Origin: Cafeteria roenbergensis
Lineage: Eukaryota; Sar; Bigyra; Bicosoecida; Cafeteriaceae
DNA: 64,000 nucleotides
Assembly (NCBI GenBank): GCA_008330645.1
Contig: VLTN01000005.1
Coordinates: 310,001 to 374,000 of the forward strand
Direction of reading: 5' to 3'
Numbering within the stretch: position 1 is the stretch's first letter; each line of letters opens with the position of its first letter. The position numbers were made by a program, and so were the translations under genes. Of this stretch, positions 33,903 to 44,300 are shown piece after piece. The notes beneath the pieces are model-generated. The model had not been told where the DNA came from. It saw only the letters and a program-made list of their open reading frames with translations, and did not search any database.

Positions 33903-35211
33903 TCCGCAGTGGCGGGAGCCTGCGGTGATCAGGCGCACGCGGGCGGCGGGACTGCTCCTGCGAGGCAAGGCCGCCATCCACGTGCCCGGCCGGGGCTGGA
34001 CCCGCATCCGCGGGCCGGCTCTCGCCTTCGCCTCCAGGGGCGCGGAGGCCCGCCAGATCCACGCTGCGCTTGCAGCGGGCGCGGACCGCCTGCCCTTCGC
34101 GCTCAGCGGGTCGGAGCTGCTGGCCGCCTCTGAGCCCGGCGCCGCCGAGTCCGGCGTGGACGCGCTCCTCTCCAGCGCGGGCCTCAGCTACCGCGCCGTG
34201 CTGGACGCCGCGGCCAGCTCCGAGGACGACGCCAAGGCCTGCATCGCCGCCTGGCGGATCGGGACCCGGGGCAGGGAGGCCATGGCCAAGCTAGCGACGG
34301 AGGGGGAAGAGGTGTTCGCGGGCAAGCCGCGCGCCCGGGTGGTCAACGCTCGGCGCGCCCTGGCCCTCGCGGAGCGCACGGGCCACGGGTCGCTGGTGGC
34401 CTCGGGGGGCGACCTGCGCTCAGCCGGGGCCACCACTCGCGGGAAGACGGGCGGCGATGGCTGGGAGCTGCTGCTGCAGGGAACCGTGAACCGAGACCGC
34501 GCGCGCGCCCTGCGGCGGCTCCTGGCTGGCCAGTCGTGGGCCGCCATGACCACGGACCACATGGGGCGGGGCGTGGACCTGCCTGGCCTGCGCACGGTCA
34601 TGTGCCTCGACGTGCCGGCCGAGGCGGTCGCCTACCTGCACCGCGCCGGACGCGTCGGCCGGGTCAGGAGCAAGCTTCAAGCAGCAACCCGCGCGTCGGG
34701 CGAGCGCGCCAGGCGAGCCTCCGACGGACGCGGGGGGCGCCCTGGCCACGACGAGGCGGTCATCGTGGACGCGGACGACGCGCAGCCGCTCTGGGCAGAG
34801 CGCGAGGGCGGCAGGTCGGGAAAGGCCGGGGCGGCCGCCTTCGCCTTTGGGCGGGTTCTCACGCTGCTGGAGAACCCCGAGGAGGCGGCAAGGTGGCGAC
34901 GCATGATGGAGGGATTCGCCTACCCGGTGCCCGTTGTGGGGCACGCGGGCGGCGTGTCCGCCCCCGCCCGCGCAGAGCTCGTGGCCCTCGTTCCCGGCGA
35001 CGGGCCCTCCAAGGGGTCGCGGTCGTTCTGGAAGCTGCAGCCAGTCGAGAAGCTGGAGCCGGGAGTGGGGTGGCGGCCTAGCGCCCCCGCCCCAGACGCC
35101 GCGCAGCACGCGGACCAGGAAGCGCGTTCGGACATGAGCGGGGCCCGCAGCGGGGGCAGAGCCATAGGCCGTGATCTCGACGGAAGCGATTGGGAGGAGG
35201 AGCGCGCTTGA
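32514..35211 (+). CDS. DEAD-box ATP-dependent RNA helicase, probably mitochondrial
   Basis: Exons 32514-32726 and 32971-35211, phase 0, GTGAGC...TGCAG, 817 residues. The N-terminus MRAAAYPCRVAVRSRRALSLARP is Arg-rich without acids, like a mitochondrial presequence. Motifs in order: Q motif LSWKQVGVP...NPTPVQ, Walker A APTGTGKT (85-92), VVVPTRELARQVQ, VGTPRTL, DEAD at 207-210, motif III-like TAT (normally SAT), then the second RecA domain with TTDHMGRGVDLPGLR and YLHRAGRVGR (H628). Between the domains sits an unusually long insertion of roughly 250-300 residues, partly AAAPQ repeats. The family unwinds or remodels RNA with ATP; substrate unknown. A more upstream ATG (32469) is possible. The 3' end faces bL17m. 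Confidence 0.85.
33851..33909. repeat. 15-bp tandem repeat coding for AAAPQ units
   Basis: Nearly four copies of a 15-bp GC-rich unit code for AAAPQ repeats in the inter-domain insertion of the DEAD-box helicase. Confidence 0.9.
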
Positions 35212-35521
35212 ACGGGAAAAGGCTCGGGCGGGGCCTGACCGCCGCCGCGGCGAGTGCTCGCAAGACGCGCAACCGGCGCGGCCCGGAGCCGGCGCCCAGC
35301 GCAGCCTTGCCCGGCAGCGGGCCGCGAGCCAGCGCCGCTCGCGCCTGTGGCACATGTTCGCAAGCGTGCGAGCGTGTGTGTGTGTGTGTGTGTGTGTGGA
35401 AGGTGCGGCAGTCGGAGAAGCTAGACATGGGTCTGGCGTTGGCAGCAGCCGGACCAATCGCCCTCCCTCGCAACAAGCACAAGGCAGCCCCCGTCAAGGG
35501 GGCGCGCACACACGGCAGCTC
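35212..35521. other. Convergent spacer with (GT)12 microsatellite
   Basis: A 310-bp tail-to-tail spacer between the helicase and bL17m. A dinucleotide (GT)12 run occupies 35374-35398; nothing else stands out. Confidence 0.8.
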
Positions 35522-36401
35522 TCAAGCGCGCTCATCGGCAGCATCCTCGCCGGAAGGGGCGGGCTTGGCGGTGGCGGCCTCGGAGGGCGACAGCGTGCTC
35601 GCCATGGCGGACGAGTGCGCGCGAGCGCCCATGGGCGCAGGCGGCCTTGCGGCGCGCGCCTCCCCGGCCCTGCCCACAAACTCGATCATGGCCATAGGCG
35701 CAGCGTCGCCCTTGCGCCAGCCGCAACGCAGCACGCGCGTGTAGCCGCCCTGGCGCTCGTCAAAGCGCGGCGCAAGGTCGCCGAAGAGCTTCTCCAGCTC
35801 CGTGGGCGTCCTCACAAACGCTGCCGCGGAGCGGCGCGAGGTCTCGTCCCCTGCGATGCGCAGCCAGTGCAGCGGGACGCAGGGCGCTGGCAAAGGGCGT
35901 CGCAGCATCCCGCGCGCAGGAGCGCGGCCTGCTGCAAATGCGACGGCCGCACGCGCTCTCACCGCGCTTGCCGAGGGTCACGAGCTTGTCCACCACGCGG
36001 CGCAGCTCCTTCGCCTTGGGGAGGGTGGTGCGGATGCGCTCGTGCTGGATGAGCTGGGTCGCCATGGTCCTGCGTTGGCGGGCGAGGCGAGCGCGTCGAG
36101 CCGCGGCCGTCGGAAGGCGCTGCAGAGCGTCGTCCGCCGGAGGCGGCAAAGCGCCCCAGCAGCCTGGGGGGCGGGCTCGCGCAAGCGGGCGACGCCGGAC
36201 CGCGGGGCGCCCGCGAGGAGACACCAACCGGAGGGGACAGCCCCGCGACGCGCGACGGGGGGCCTGACGGAGGGCGGCGCTCGCCTGGCGGCCGGCTGCG
36301 CCGCTGCGCCCGCAACAAAAAAGGTCCCGGGCAGGGCCTCACCTCAGCATGGCCTGGCGGTGCTGCCACTTGCGCCCCAGCTTGCGGAGGGTTGGTGCCA
36401 T
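35522..36401 (-). CDS. MRPL17: Mitochondrial ribosomal protein bL17m
   Basis: Three exons in transcript order, 36401-36343, 36069-35963 and 35850-35522, phases 2 and 1, 164 residues. Start [20 protein letters not shown] matches the bL17 N-terminus (RKLGR..SHRKALLR), then [36 protein letters not shown] and, near residues 78-108, [23 protein letters not shown] and [17 protein letters not shown]. This is the bacterial-type L17 of the large subunit near the exit tunnel, so an organellar ribosome is implied; mitochondrial is the likely one. A Ser/Ala-rich extension of about 45 residues ends the protein. No cleavable presequence is obvious. Head-to-head with the TMEM161-like gene (305 bp). Confidence 0.92.
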
Positions 36402-36706
36402 CTTGCCTGGACGCGCGGCAGGGGCCCCGGAGCCGCTCCTGCGCAGGTGGCGGCGGCCTGCTGGCCGGCCTCGCCCGGCTCTGTTTGGCGGCGGAAAGCA
36501 GTGTTGCTTGCGGCGGCTCGTTGGCGGCCTCCTGCGGCGCGCTTGAGGGTCACTCGGGCGATCGGACCGCCACGGCGCCGGCATCCTCCCCGCGCACCGC
36601 TTGCTCCGACGTCCGGCGGCCGCCCCCGGCGTCTCGCTGCCCGCCCCGCCCCGCAAGCGGCAGCTCGCGCACGTTCCGCTCCTCTTGAAGACCCCGGAGC
36701 AGAGCC
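36402..36706. promoter_or_regulatory. Divergent intergenic region, bL17m / TMEM161-like
   Basis: A 305-bp head-to-head spacer. I see no core promoter motif and no small gene in it. Confidence 0.45.
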
Positions 36707-38793
36707 ATGCCGGTCATTCACATGGAGCTCGTGGCCTTCCTGGCGTCGGCCAGCATCATCAACACGTGCAACAAGCGCTTCCCGGTGGGCGAATGGGTGA
36801 GTGGCGCGTGTGTGCAGGGGCGCGCGGCGCGAAGCCGCAACGGAGGGCGACGGGCCATCTGCTGCAACGTGCGCCACGTATCGCTGTTGCCCCTGCGGGT
36901 GCCCTGTGCCACCGCCACCGGCGCGCGTTTCCCCGGTGCTGCCTGGACGCCCTGGTGCTCGTCCGCAGCTGCTGCGCGGCCTGACGGTGTTTGGCAGCGC
37001 GGCGAAGAGCAATCCTGCGCAAGTCCGCGCGCTGGAGGCAAAGCGAGGCCTGGTGAGTCCCAGCGAGCGCCCCCCTTATGCCACCAGCAGCAACAGCTGC
37101 AGCTGCTGCTGCAGCGCTCGAGCCGTGACCCGGGCGAAAAGGCGGACGGTGCAAGAGGCAGGACGCTGCCGCGGCTCCTCGTGGCGCGCCGGCCTCGTGC
37201 CTCCCCGACGTTGGCAGCTGCCCGCCCGCGCCGGCGCCGCCTCGCTCGCGCCCGCAGATGGACGTTGAGACCGCCCAGGAGGAGGCCGAGACGCTGGTCG
37301 ACTACAGCAGCGCGCCCCTGTCGGAGGTGCTCCCCGCCTCGACGGCCCGCGGGTTCGACACCCTCACCACGCTCACCTTCTCTCTCATCACCACGGCGGC
37401 CGTGACCGGCCTGTCCGCGCTCTACTCGTGCGTTCGCGGCACGGAGCAGCACTCCATGTCCTTCATCGCGCTGTGCGTCTGCGCTGCCACGGCCATGTAC
37501 GTGCTCGTGGTCCGCGCCACCGCCTCCTCCGGCCAGTCCACCGCCGCCCAGCGCAGCCAGTCCACCCTCCGCCAGGTGGGCATCGCCGCCGGCGCGGTGG
37601 GCGTCGTGCTTGCCCTGCTGGCCATGATGGCGCCCGACCGCGTCTTCGACTTCTCGCTCCGCCGCGGCCTGAACGAGGCGGCGCGGCACGCCACAAGCTT
37701 CGTCGCCGTCGTGCTGGGCGACAGCGCCTCGGCCTCCGAGCAGCAGGAGCCGTGGCTGGCGTTCACCTTCTTCGCCATCGCCCTCGTCTGCGGCGCCGTC
37801 ACGTTCATCCAAGTGATGCCGGCAATCCTCTACGCCCGCTCCGTGGCCCTGCAGCTCAACGACGCCTCGGTGCCCCAGTGGCAGCGCATGCTCTCCCTGG
37901 GCGCGTTCGCGGCGCCCCTGCTCCTCGCCGCCCTCTGGGTCAGGCCCGTCCTCGGCGACAGCGTTCTCCCACCGGACCTCGTAAAGTGCAACGCGGCGGC
38001 GCTCGCCCGAGACTGCACCACGCTGCCCCACGCCGGCGAGTTCTTCCTGACCGAGACGCAGTGGTTCTCCCTCCGGGTGGCCGCCGTCCTCGCCCTCTGC
38101 GTGGCCCAGGTCCCCGTCATCCGCTGGCTCGTCGCCGCCCACCTCCGCCGCGCCCGCAACGACCAGGTCCGCACCCTCGTGGAGTTCGTGTCCGTGCCAA
38201 AGGAGAGCCTCCGCGCCGACCTCGACATCATGGCCGAGCTCACCAGCCTGGCGGCGGAGCCGTTCCAGAGCGTGAACGTGGTCACCTCCTCGCTGCTCGC
38301 CCCCTTCGTGCTCCTGGCCATGCTCGCGCTCGCCGCCGTGCGCAAGGGCGAGCTCTCCCCGCTCTACACGTGCCCCGCCGTGCACGCCAGCATGGCCGCC
38401 GTCGGCCTCCCCGCCGGCGCGCTTGCCGTCGCCGCCGAGGACCAGTCCCGCCTCTCCGACCTCGACGCCTTCCTCATGGACACGCTCTCCATCGCCTTCC
38501 CGGAGCTGCCCTCGACCAGGGAGATGCACCTCATCAGCCCGTCCCTGTGGCGCCCCCTGCTCTCCATCCTCATCTGGTACTTCCTCGCCTCCTGGTTCGT
38601 GCTCTCCGCCCTCGCCCTCGCCTACTGGCAGCTCGAGCAGAGCTCGGCCAAGCTCAAGCTCGACGAGCGCACCGCCCCGGCAGCGCGCGCAGCCGCGGCC
38701 AACGCAAAGGCCGCGGAGGCAAAGGCCGCCAAAAAGTCCCGCAAGGCCAAGAAGGCCCTCAAGAAGGCCGCCAAGGCCGACAAGGAGGAGTGA
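36707..38793 (+). CDS. TMEM161: TMEM161-like multi-pass membrane protein
   Basis: Exons 36707-36796, 36969-37052 and 37258-38793, all phase 0, GTGAGT donors, 569 residues. The first two short exons code for an N-terminal hydrophobic helix (MPVIHMELVAFLASASIINT) and the block LLRGLTVFGSAAKSNPAQVRALEAK, which lines up with the start of TMEM161 (WLLCNGSLFRYKHPSEEELRAL in animals). Around eight to ten further hydrophobic segments follow, for example near FDTLTTLTFSLITTAAVTGL, FTFFAIALVCGAVTFIQVMP and LLSILIWYFLASWFVLSAL. The tail is lysine/alanine-rich and cytosolic in character (KKSRKAKKALKKAAKADKEE). TMEM161 proteins are poorly understood membrane proteins linked to cation currents in animals. 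Assignment rests on order and N-terminal similarity. Confidence 0.62.
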
Positions 38794-39405
38794 CGGGCTG
38801 GGCGGGCCTCCACGGCGCCCGGGCGGCACTGCGCAGGGCAGCCGGCCTGGCGGCCAAGGCGCAACTCTGCGGCGCGTCCGTCCGGCGACCAGGCGCAATC
38901 GTGTCGCTCCTGGCGGCAGGGCCTGGGCAGCTGCGCACCGCGACAGCCAGCGCTCGACCTTGCTGACCTTGCTGCCACGCTGACTTGAAAGTGTGTGTTC
39001 AATGGCGCTCGCTCGCTCTCAAACTGTCCGAGTCCGTCGGTGGCGCGGGCTGGCCGCCACAGGGCTGGCCGGGACCCGAACGCCGAGCTGACACAAGGTC
39101 ACCGCCCGTTCGGCATTCGCTCTGCAGCCCGCGCAGTCGAGTCTGCACCCTTCTCTGCGCGCGTGCGTGCGCGTGTGTGCGCGTTCGTGGTCACCACCCG
39201 CCGCCTTCGCTGCGGGGCCAGGCCCCACCCGCGGCGGGCTGCCCGCGGTGACGAATTGGATCGAACGAACGCACGCAGACCCCTCCCCCGCTCTCCCAAC
39301 CCCATCCGCCCGACCAGCAGGTGGCGCCGCACAGCGCGGGAAGAGGGCACACAAGCATCGCAGCGGGGGCGCAGAGCCATAGGGCGCGACCGGCCGCAGC
39401 GCGCC
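38794..39405. other. Convergent intergenic region without genes
   Basis: A 612-bp tail-to-tail spacer between TMEM161-like and DHODH. It shows an alternating purine-pyrimidine stretch (GCGCGTGCGTGCGCGTGTG) near 39158-39180 and otherwise nothing recognisable. Confidence 0.5.
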
Positions 39406-40878
39406 TCAGAGACGGCCGCTGTCCGCCTCCGTTGGCGCGGCGTCCACCCCCACGGCCGCCTGCACAGACGCGAACCCGTCGCGCTTCAGCAGGGCGGCGA
39501 GCTCCTGCTTCACGTCCCGCACCAGCGCCGGGCCCTCGTATGCCAGCGCAGTGTAGAGCTGCACGAGCGAGGCGCCGGAGCGGATCTTGTCGTAGGCATG
39601 CTGTCCCGACGCCACACCGCCCACCCCCACAATCGGAACGCGGCCGCGGCAGAGCTGGAAGGCGCGGCGGAGCACCCTCGTGGACTTTTCCCGCACCGGC
39701 TCCCCGGACAGGCCCCCTGCCTCAGCCTTGTGCTCCGACTGGAGGGAGGCAGGCCGCTCCACGGTGGTGTTGGAGACGACGAGGCCGTCCACGCCGGCGC
39801 CGATGGCCGCCTCCACCATGTCCGTGAGCTGGGCGTCGTCCACGTCCGGGGCGATCTTCACCAGGAGCGGCGGGCCCTTCCAGCGTCCCGAGGGGTCGTG
39901 CGCAGCAGCAGCGCGGCCGCGCGCCGCAACGGCTGCCCCCAGAAGGGCGCGCAGCTGGCTGCTGTGCTGCAGGTCGCGGAGCCCGGGGGTGTTGGGGCTG
40001 CTGACGTTCACCACGATGTAGTCCGCGCTCGCTGTGAAGGCCTCAATGCCCGCCGTGTAGTCCGCGGCTGCGTCCTCGGTGGTCTTGTTCTTGCCGACGT
40101 TGATGCCGACGAGGCCCGACGCGGTCCGGTGCGCGATCGTCGCGCCGCCGCCAGTCTGCGCGGAGGGGCCCCCGTGACGCGGAGCCAGAGCGGACACGCC
40201 GCTGGCGGCCTCGGCATCGGCCTCGCCGCCCGCGCCCTCCCCCGAAGCCGCTGTCGACGCCGCTGCGGCCGCGCGGTCGCCGCGGAAGGCCTTGACGCGC
40301 TCCAGCACCGGGGCAATGCCGTCGCTGTTGAAGCCGTAGCGGTTGATCACCGCGCGGTCCTCCACCAGGCGGAACATGCGTGGCTTGGGGTTCCCCGGCT
40401 GGGGCTGCGGGGTCACCGTCCCAACCTCGACGAAGCCAAAGCCCGCCTTGAGCATTGCCTCCATGGCCTCGCCCTGCTTGTCGAACCCAGCAGCAAGGCC
40501 GATGGGGTTGGAAAACTGCGCGTGTCCCCACTGCGGGATTTCGACCCGCAGGACAGGGTCGTCAGCCTCGGCGTCGGTGGGGGACAGCGGTGAGCCGCGA
40601 ATTCCCACCCCGTGCGCAGTCTCGGGGTCCATGAGCCGAAGCGCCGGCATGAGCGCTCGGCGGAAAGCCGAGTGGTACAGCGAGCTGCTTCGCGCCTCGT
40701 CGCTCATGTACAAGTACGCCACCCCGGCAGCGCCAAGGGCGAACGACGCAAGCGCAAGTGGGTCGACGCCCCCGCCGGCCTTGGCCTTGGGAGCGGTGCC
40801 GCCGCTCGCGGACGAGAGTGCCGCTCGGCCGGCAGCAGCGACCTTTGACGCGCGCGCATGCAAGCGTCCGCCGAGCAT
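39406..40878 (-). CDS. DHODH: Dihydroorotate dehydrogenase, class 2 (mitochondrial)
   Basis: Single exon, 490 residues (family about 395-430). The N-terminus has an Arg/Ala-rich presequence, then one membrane helix (PLALASFALGAAGVAYLYM, about 39-58) and the class 2 helical cap. FMN-binding barrel motifs follow: NPIGLAAGFDKQGEA, FGFVEVGTVTPQPQPGNPKPRMFRL, INRYGFNSDG, INVGKNK, NVSSPNTPGLRDLQ with the class 2 serine base, LLVKIAPDVD, DGLVVSNTT, and VGVGGVASGQ. The enzyme oxidises dihydroorotate to orotate in pyrimidine synthesis and passes electrons to ubiquinone in the inner mitochondrial membrane. A roughly 60-residue Ala/Gly-rich insertion (about 208-250) interrupts the barrel between INRYGFNSDG and INVGKNK. 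It lies downstream of SLC12 on the same strand. Confidence 0.95.
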   Translation of the reverse strand: MLGGRLHARASKVAAAGRAALSSASGGTAPKAKAGGGVDPLALASFALGAAGVAYLYMSDEARSSSLYHSAFRRALMPALRLMDPETAHGVGIRGSPLSPTDAEADDPVLRVEIPQWGHAQFSNPIGLAAGFDKQGEAMEAMLKAGFGFVEVGTVTPQPQPGNPKPRMFRLVEDRAVINRYGFNSDGIAPVLERVKAFRGDRAAAAASTAASGEGAGGEADAEAASGVSALAPRHGGPSAQTGGGATIAHRTASGLVGINVGKNKTTEDAAADYTAGIEAFTASADYIVVNVSSPNTPGLRDLQHSSQLRALLGAAVAARGRAAAAHDPSGRWKGPPLLVKIAPDVDDAQLTDMVEAAIGAGVDGLVVSNTTVERPASLQSEHKAEAGGLSGEPVREKSTRVLRRAFQLCRGRVPIVGVGGVASGQHAYDKIRSGASLVQLYTALAYEGPALVRDVKQELAALLKRDGFASVQAAVGVDAAPTEADSGRL

Positions 40879-41256
40879 GCCGAAACGCGGTTGCCCCGGC
40901 TGCGTGTGCTGTGCACAAAGTGCGCCTCCCGTGAGCCGGGCGGCTGCCGCGCCGGCCGACCAGACGCGAGCGCGAGGGTGGTGCGACTCCCGCCGGCTCT
41001 GCGCGCGGCAATGTGGTCACTGGCCGCCACGGCCGTTCCTTTGCGCAGCAGCATGCATTGGGCGCCAACAAGGCACGCCAGCGTGCCAAGCAGGCACGCC
41101 CACGCGCGCGTCACGCGCGCACACGCACACACCACACACACAGAGAGTCACACAGAAGAAAGTCCTCGCCACCTGCAGAGCGAGCGAGTGGCTTGCGATG
41201 CCGGACCGCGCATCGCGGGCAACTCGGCGACGACTGGGGGCGACGCGAGCAAGGGA

Positions 41257-41351
<95 letters not shown>

Positions 41352-41399
41352 TCGGTGCCTGCCCTCTGGATGACCCTGCACGGCCGTGGCCCGCCGCAC
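40879..41399. other. Tandem spacer between SLC12 and DHODH
   Basis: A 521-bp region that is both 3' flank of SLC12 and 5' flank of DHODH on the minus strand. It includes a CA/GA-rich stretch (about 41110-41160) and the (GGC)31 array. No gene is apparent. Confidence 0.6.
41257..41349. repeat. (GGC)31 trinucleotide array
   Basis: Thirty-one uninterrupted GGC units. On the transcribed minus strand it reads GCC. It begins 51 bp after the SLC12 stop codon and ends 378 bp before the DHODH start, so it belongs either to the SLC12 3' UTR or the DHODH promoter/5' UTR. Confidence 0.98.
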
Positions 41400-44300
41400 T
41401 CAGGAGGAGTCCGTAACGACGGTGGCTCCCGTGCCGCGGATGAGCACGGTCGGAGGCAGCGAGTGGGAGAGCGTCTCCATCCAGGCCGACTGGATGCCGA
41501 GCGGGAACCAGCGGCGCGGTTTGGGGAAGACGACGAACACCGTGGCTGCCGAGGACGAGTTCTCGCGAATGAGCTCGCCGGCGCGGATGGTCCACAGCGT
41601 GATCTCGGCGAGGCGGCGCCTGTGGTCCGGGGACAGCTCGCTCAAGGCAGCGCGGACCGCCGCGTGGTGCACCAGCTTGGCGTGCGTGTCCTGCGCAGTC
41701 GCTGCAGCGGGGGCAGCCTCGTCGACCTGGCTGCGATCCTGGGCTTCTGCGGCCGGGCCAGCGGCGGAGGGAGCCGCGGCGGCCGAGGGAGGCGCGGCGG
41801 CGGCGGGAGCTGCGGCAGCATCCGCGGCCGTGGCCCCGTCGTGCGAGCTTGCGCCGGTGACATCTACGCGCACAGCTGCGTGGTCTGCGGCGGCGCCGGC
41901 AGCCCCGACAGCCTTGGCATCCGCCGCGATCTGGGCGGCAGCTCCAGCGGCCCCTTGGGCTGCAGCGGGCTCGGCCTCCTCCACGGCTTTGGTCACCGGC
42001 GCAGGGCTCGCGCGCTGAAAGCGGCGGAGCGCTCCCGTGAGCTCCTCCTTGGTCAGGAGGCCGGGAAAGTCTGCCGAGAAGCGGGTGACGCCCTCCGGGG
42101 AAGCGTCCATGGCGTTGAGCTTGACGGAGCGGGGAGTGGCGTCGAAGCGGAGCAGGGCAATGAGTCGGGCGAGTCCGAGGGTGCGCTCGTCTGCAGCGAT
42201 GGTGGCGTCGTTGTCCACGCCGTCGGGGCTTCCGGAGGTAAAGACTCGAAGCTTCTTGCCCTCGAAGGCGACCGACTGGCGAAGCAGCCACGGCACGAGG
42301 AGGGCAAGGCCGCCGTCCCAGTCGAGCCACCACAGGTCGATGGTGTCGCCCTCGGGCCAGACATCGCCCGCCGCGTTGCCGCTGTCGGGGGCGAACCGGC
42401 CCTCTGGGTCGCGGACGATCATGACGCCGTGCATTCCGGCGAGGGCGTCGCAGACCGTGCCCTCGAAGGCGTCGAGCTGCGGCACGCTGGCCTTGCCGAG
42501 AGCGCCGGGGCAGAGGTCGAGGACGGATTCGTGAACCTGCGCCACCCCCTTGTACGCGGCCGCAGTGGTTCCGTCGAACGGCCACTCAAGCACCAGGGTG
42601 TTGGAGCGCAGGGCGGACACGCCAGACGACTCCATGAGGCTGCGCACCCCCAGGCGGAACGTGGGCGCGTGGATGGCGGAGCCCACGAAAAAGGCCCTCC
42701 GGCCGCTCTGGGAGCAGACCGCGTCGAGCATGCGGCTGATGCGGCGGCGGCTGGCGCGGGCCAGGCTGACCTGCGAGCCGGCTTCTGCGGGAGGCCGAGG
42801 CGCTTGCATCGACGCAAGCGCCTTGATGGAGGCATCCTGGAGCACGGAATCGGCGCGGCGTCTCGCCGCATCGCGCCCCCCCTCCTCGAGGCAGGCGTCA
42901 TCGTCGTCCTCGTCGTCCTCGCTGTGGCCCCCGCCTGCGACGCCCGCGCGATGACCAGCTCCCATGATGCCGGCGGCATGCAGAGCAACCATGACCTCGT
43001 CGTCCTGCAGCACCTGCGCCACCACGCTCAGGCCGCGTCCTCGCCACAGCGTGCTGACCAGGCCGACGGCAGGCCCTGCTCGGGGCACAGGGTCCCCTCC
43101 CGGGATGCACGCCAGGTATGCGGGCCGGAACACCTTGGCGTGATGCACGTCGGTGATGAGGTCAGTCTTCACCCTAGACAGTGCGTGGAGGGCACGGACT
43201 GCGCGGAGATAGCGCAGCGCGTCGGACGCGGTGCCCCAGTTAACGTTGGGCTCGACGATGTCGAGGTAGCGGTGCGCCGCGAAGGCGATGAGGACGGCAA
43301 TGAGCGCGGTGAGCCAGTCGAAGGCGAACATGAGCACGACGCAGAGCAGGGCGCCCAGACCAGCCAGGATGGGGTGGTAGAAGCCGAACTTGGGGCGCCA
43401 CCCCGGTGCCTTGGACAGAGAAGCCGCCACGCACGCGTAGTTGACGAGCGCGTATGACAGCAGGAAGAACTGGGAGATGATGGGGGCGATGAAGTTGAGC
43501 TCGCCGATGAGGACGCAGGCGCAGGCGATGACGAAGGTGAGGAAGTAGCCTCGGACGGGCTCCGGAGACTCGGCGGGCGGCTCGCGCGGGGAGGTCGCCT
43601 CGGCGGCGGCAGCAGCGCGGGCCGCCGGCCCCACTTCGACAGGGCCGGCCTTGGTGCTCTGGAGCCTGCCCAGCTCGTCGGTGGCGCCAGTTGAGGACGT
43701 GTCGGCGGGGAAGGGCAGCTGGCTGAAGTAGAAGAACCAGCGGAAGTCGAACAGCCTGTCCTTGGAGAGCGCCTGAAGGATCCGCGGCGCCCCCACAAGC
43801 GAGGCGAGGGCGGAAGAGAGCGTTGCCGCAAAGATGCCGGCGTAGACGAGGGGGCCCCAGAGGCTGATGGAGGTCACGATGAGGTTGTCGAACAGGAGGC
43901 CGCCAAGGCTGGCCTCGGCATCCGGGTCGCTCGCGAGGCGCGCGGCCCACGCTTGGCTCCCAAAGTCGGGGGCGTCGCAAAACCCGGTATTCGCAGGGTC
44001 GGTGCAGCGGGCAACGGTCCCGCCGATGAACCAGAGCAGCGCAATGTAGCTTGAGAGCGAAATGCCGATCCCGAGCAGAGTGCCCTTGGGAATTGCGCGA
44101 GAAGGGTCCCGAAGGTCGCCCGACATGTTTGCGCCGGCCATGATGCCAGTGACAGCAGGGAAGAACACCGAGAAGACGGAGAAGAGGGACTGCTGGGTCA
44201 TGGTCTTGGGGTCCACGATGTAGGAGGACCCGACGTTGTCGGCAAAGGCGGGGCTGGCGAAGCCAAGGAATCCCGCCGACGCGTTCGTCGCCTCGGAGGG

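Noticed and set aside
36718-38898. 726-codon minus-strand frame opposite the TMEM161-like gene
   Set aside because: Its Gly/Glu/Arg-rich composition is what results from reading a hydrophobic gene backwards. The plus strand has membrane helices and good splice phases.
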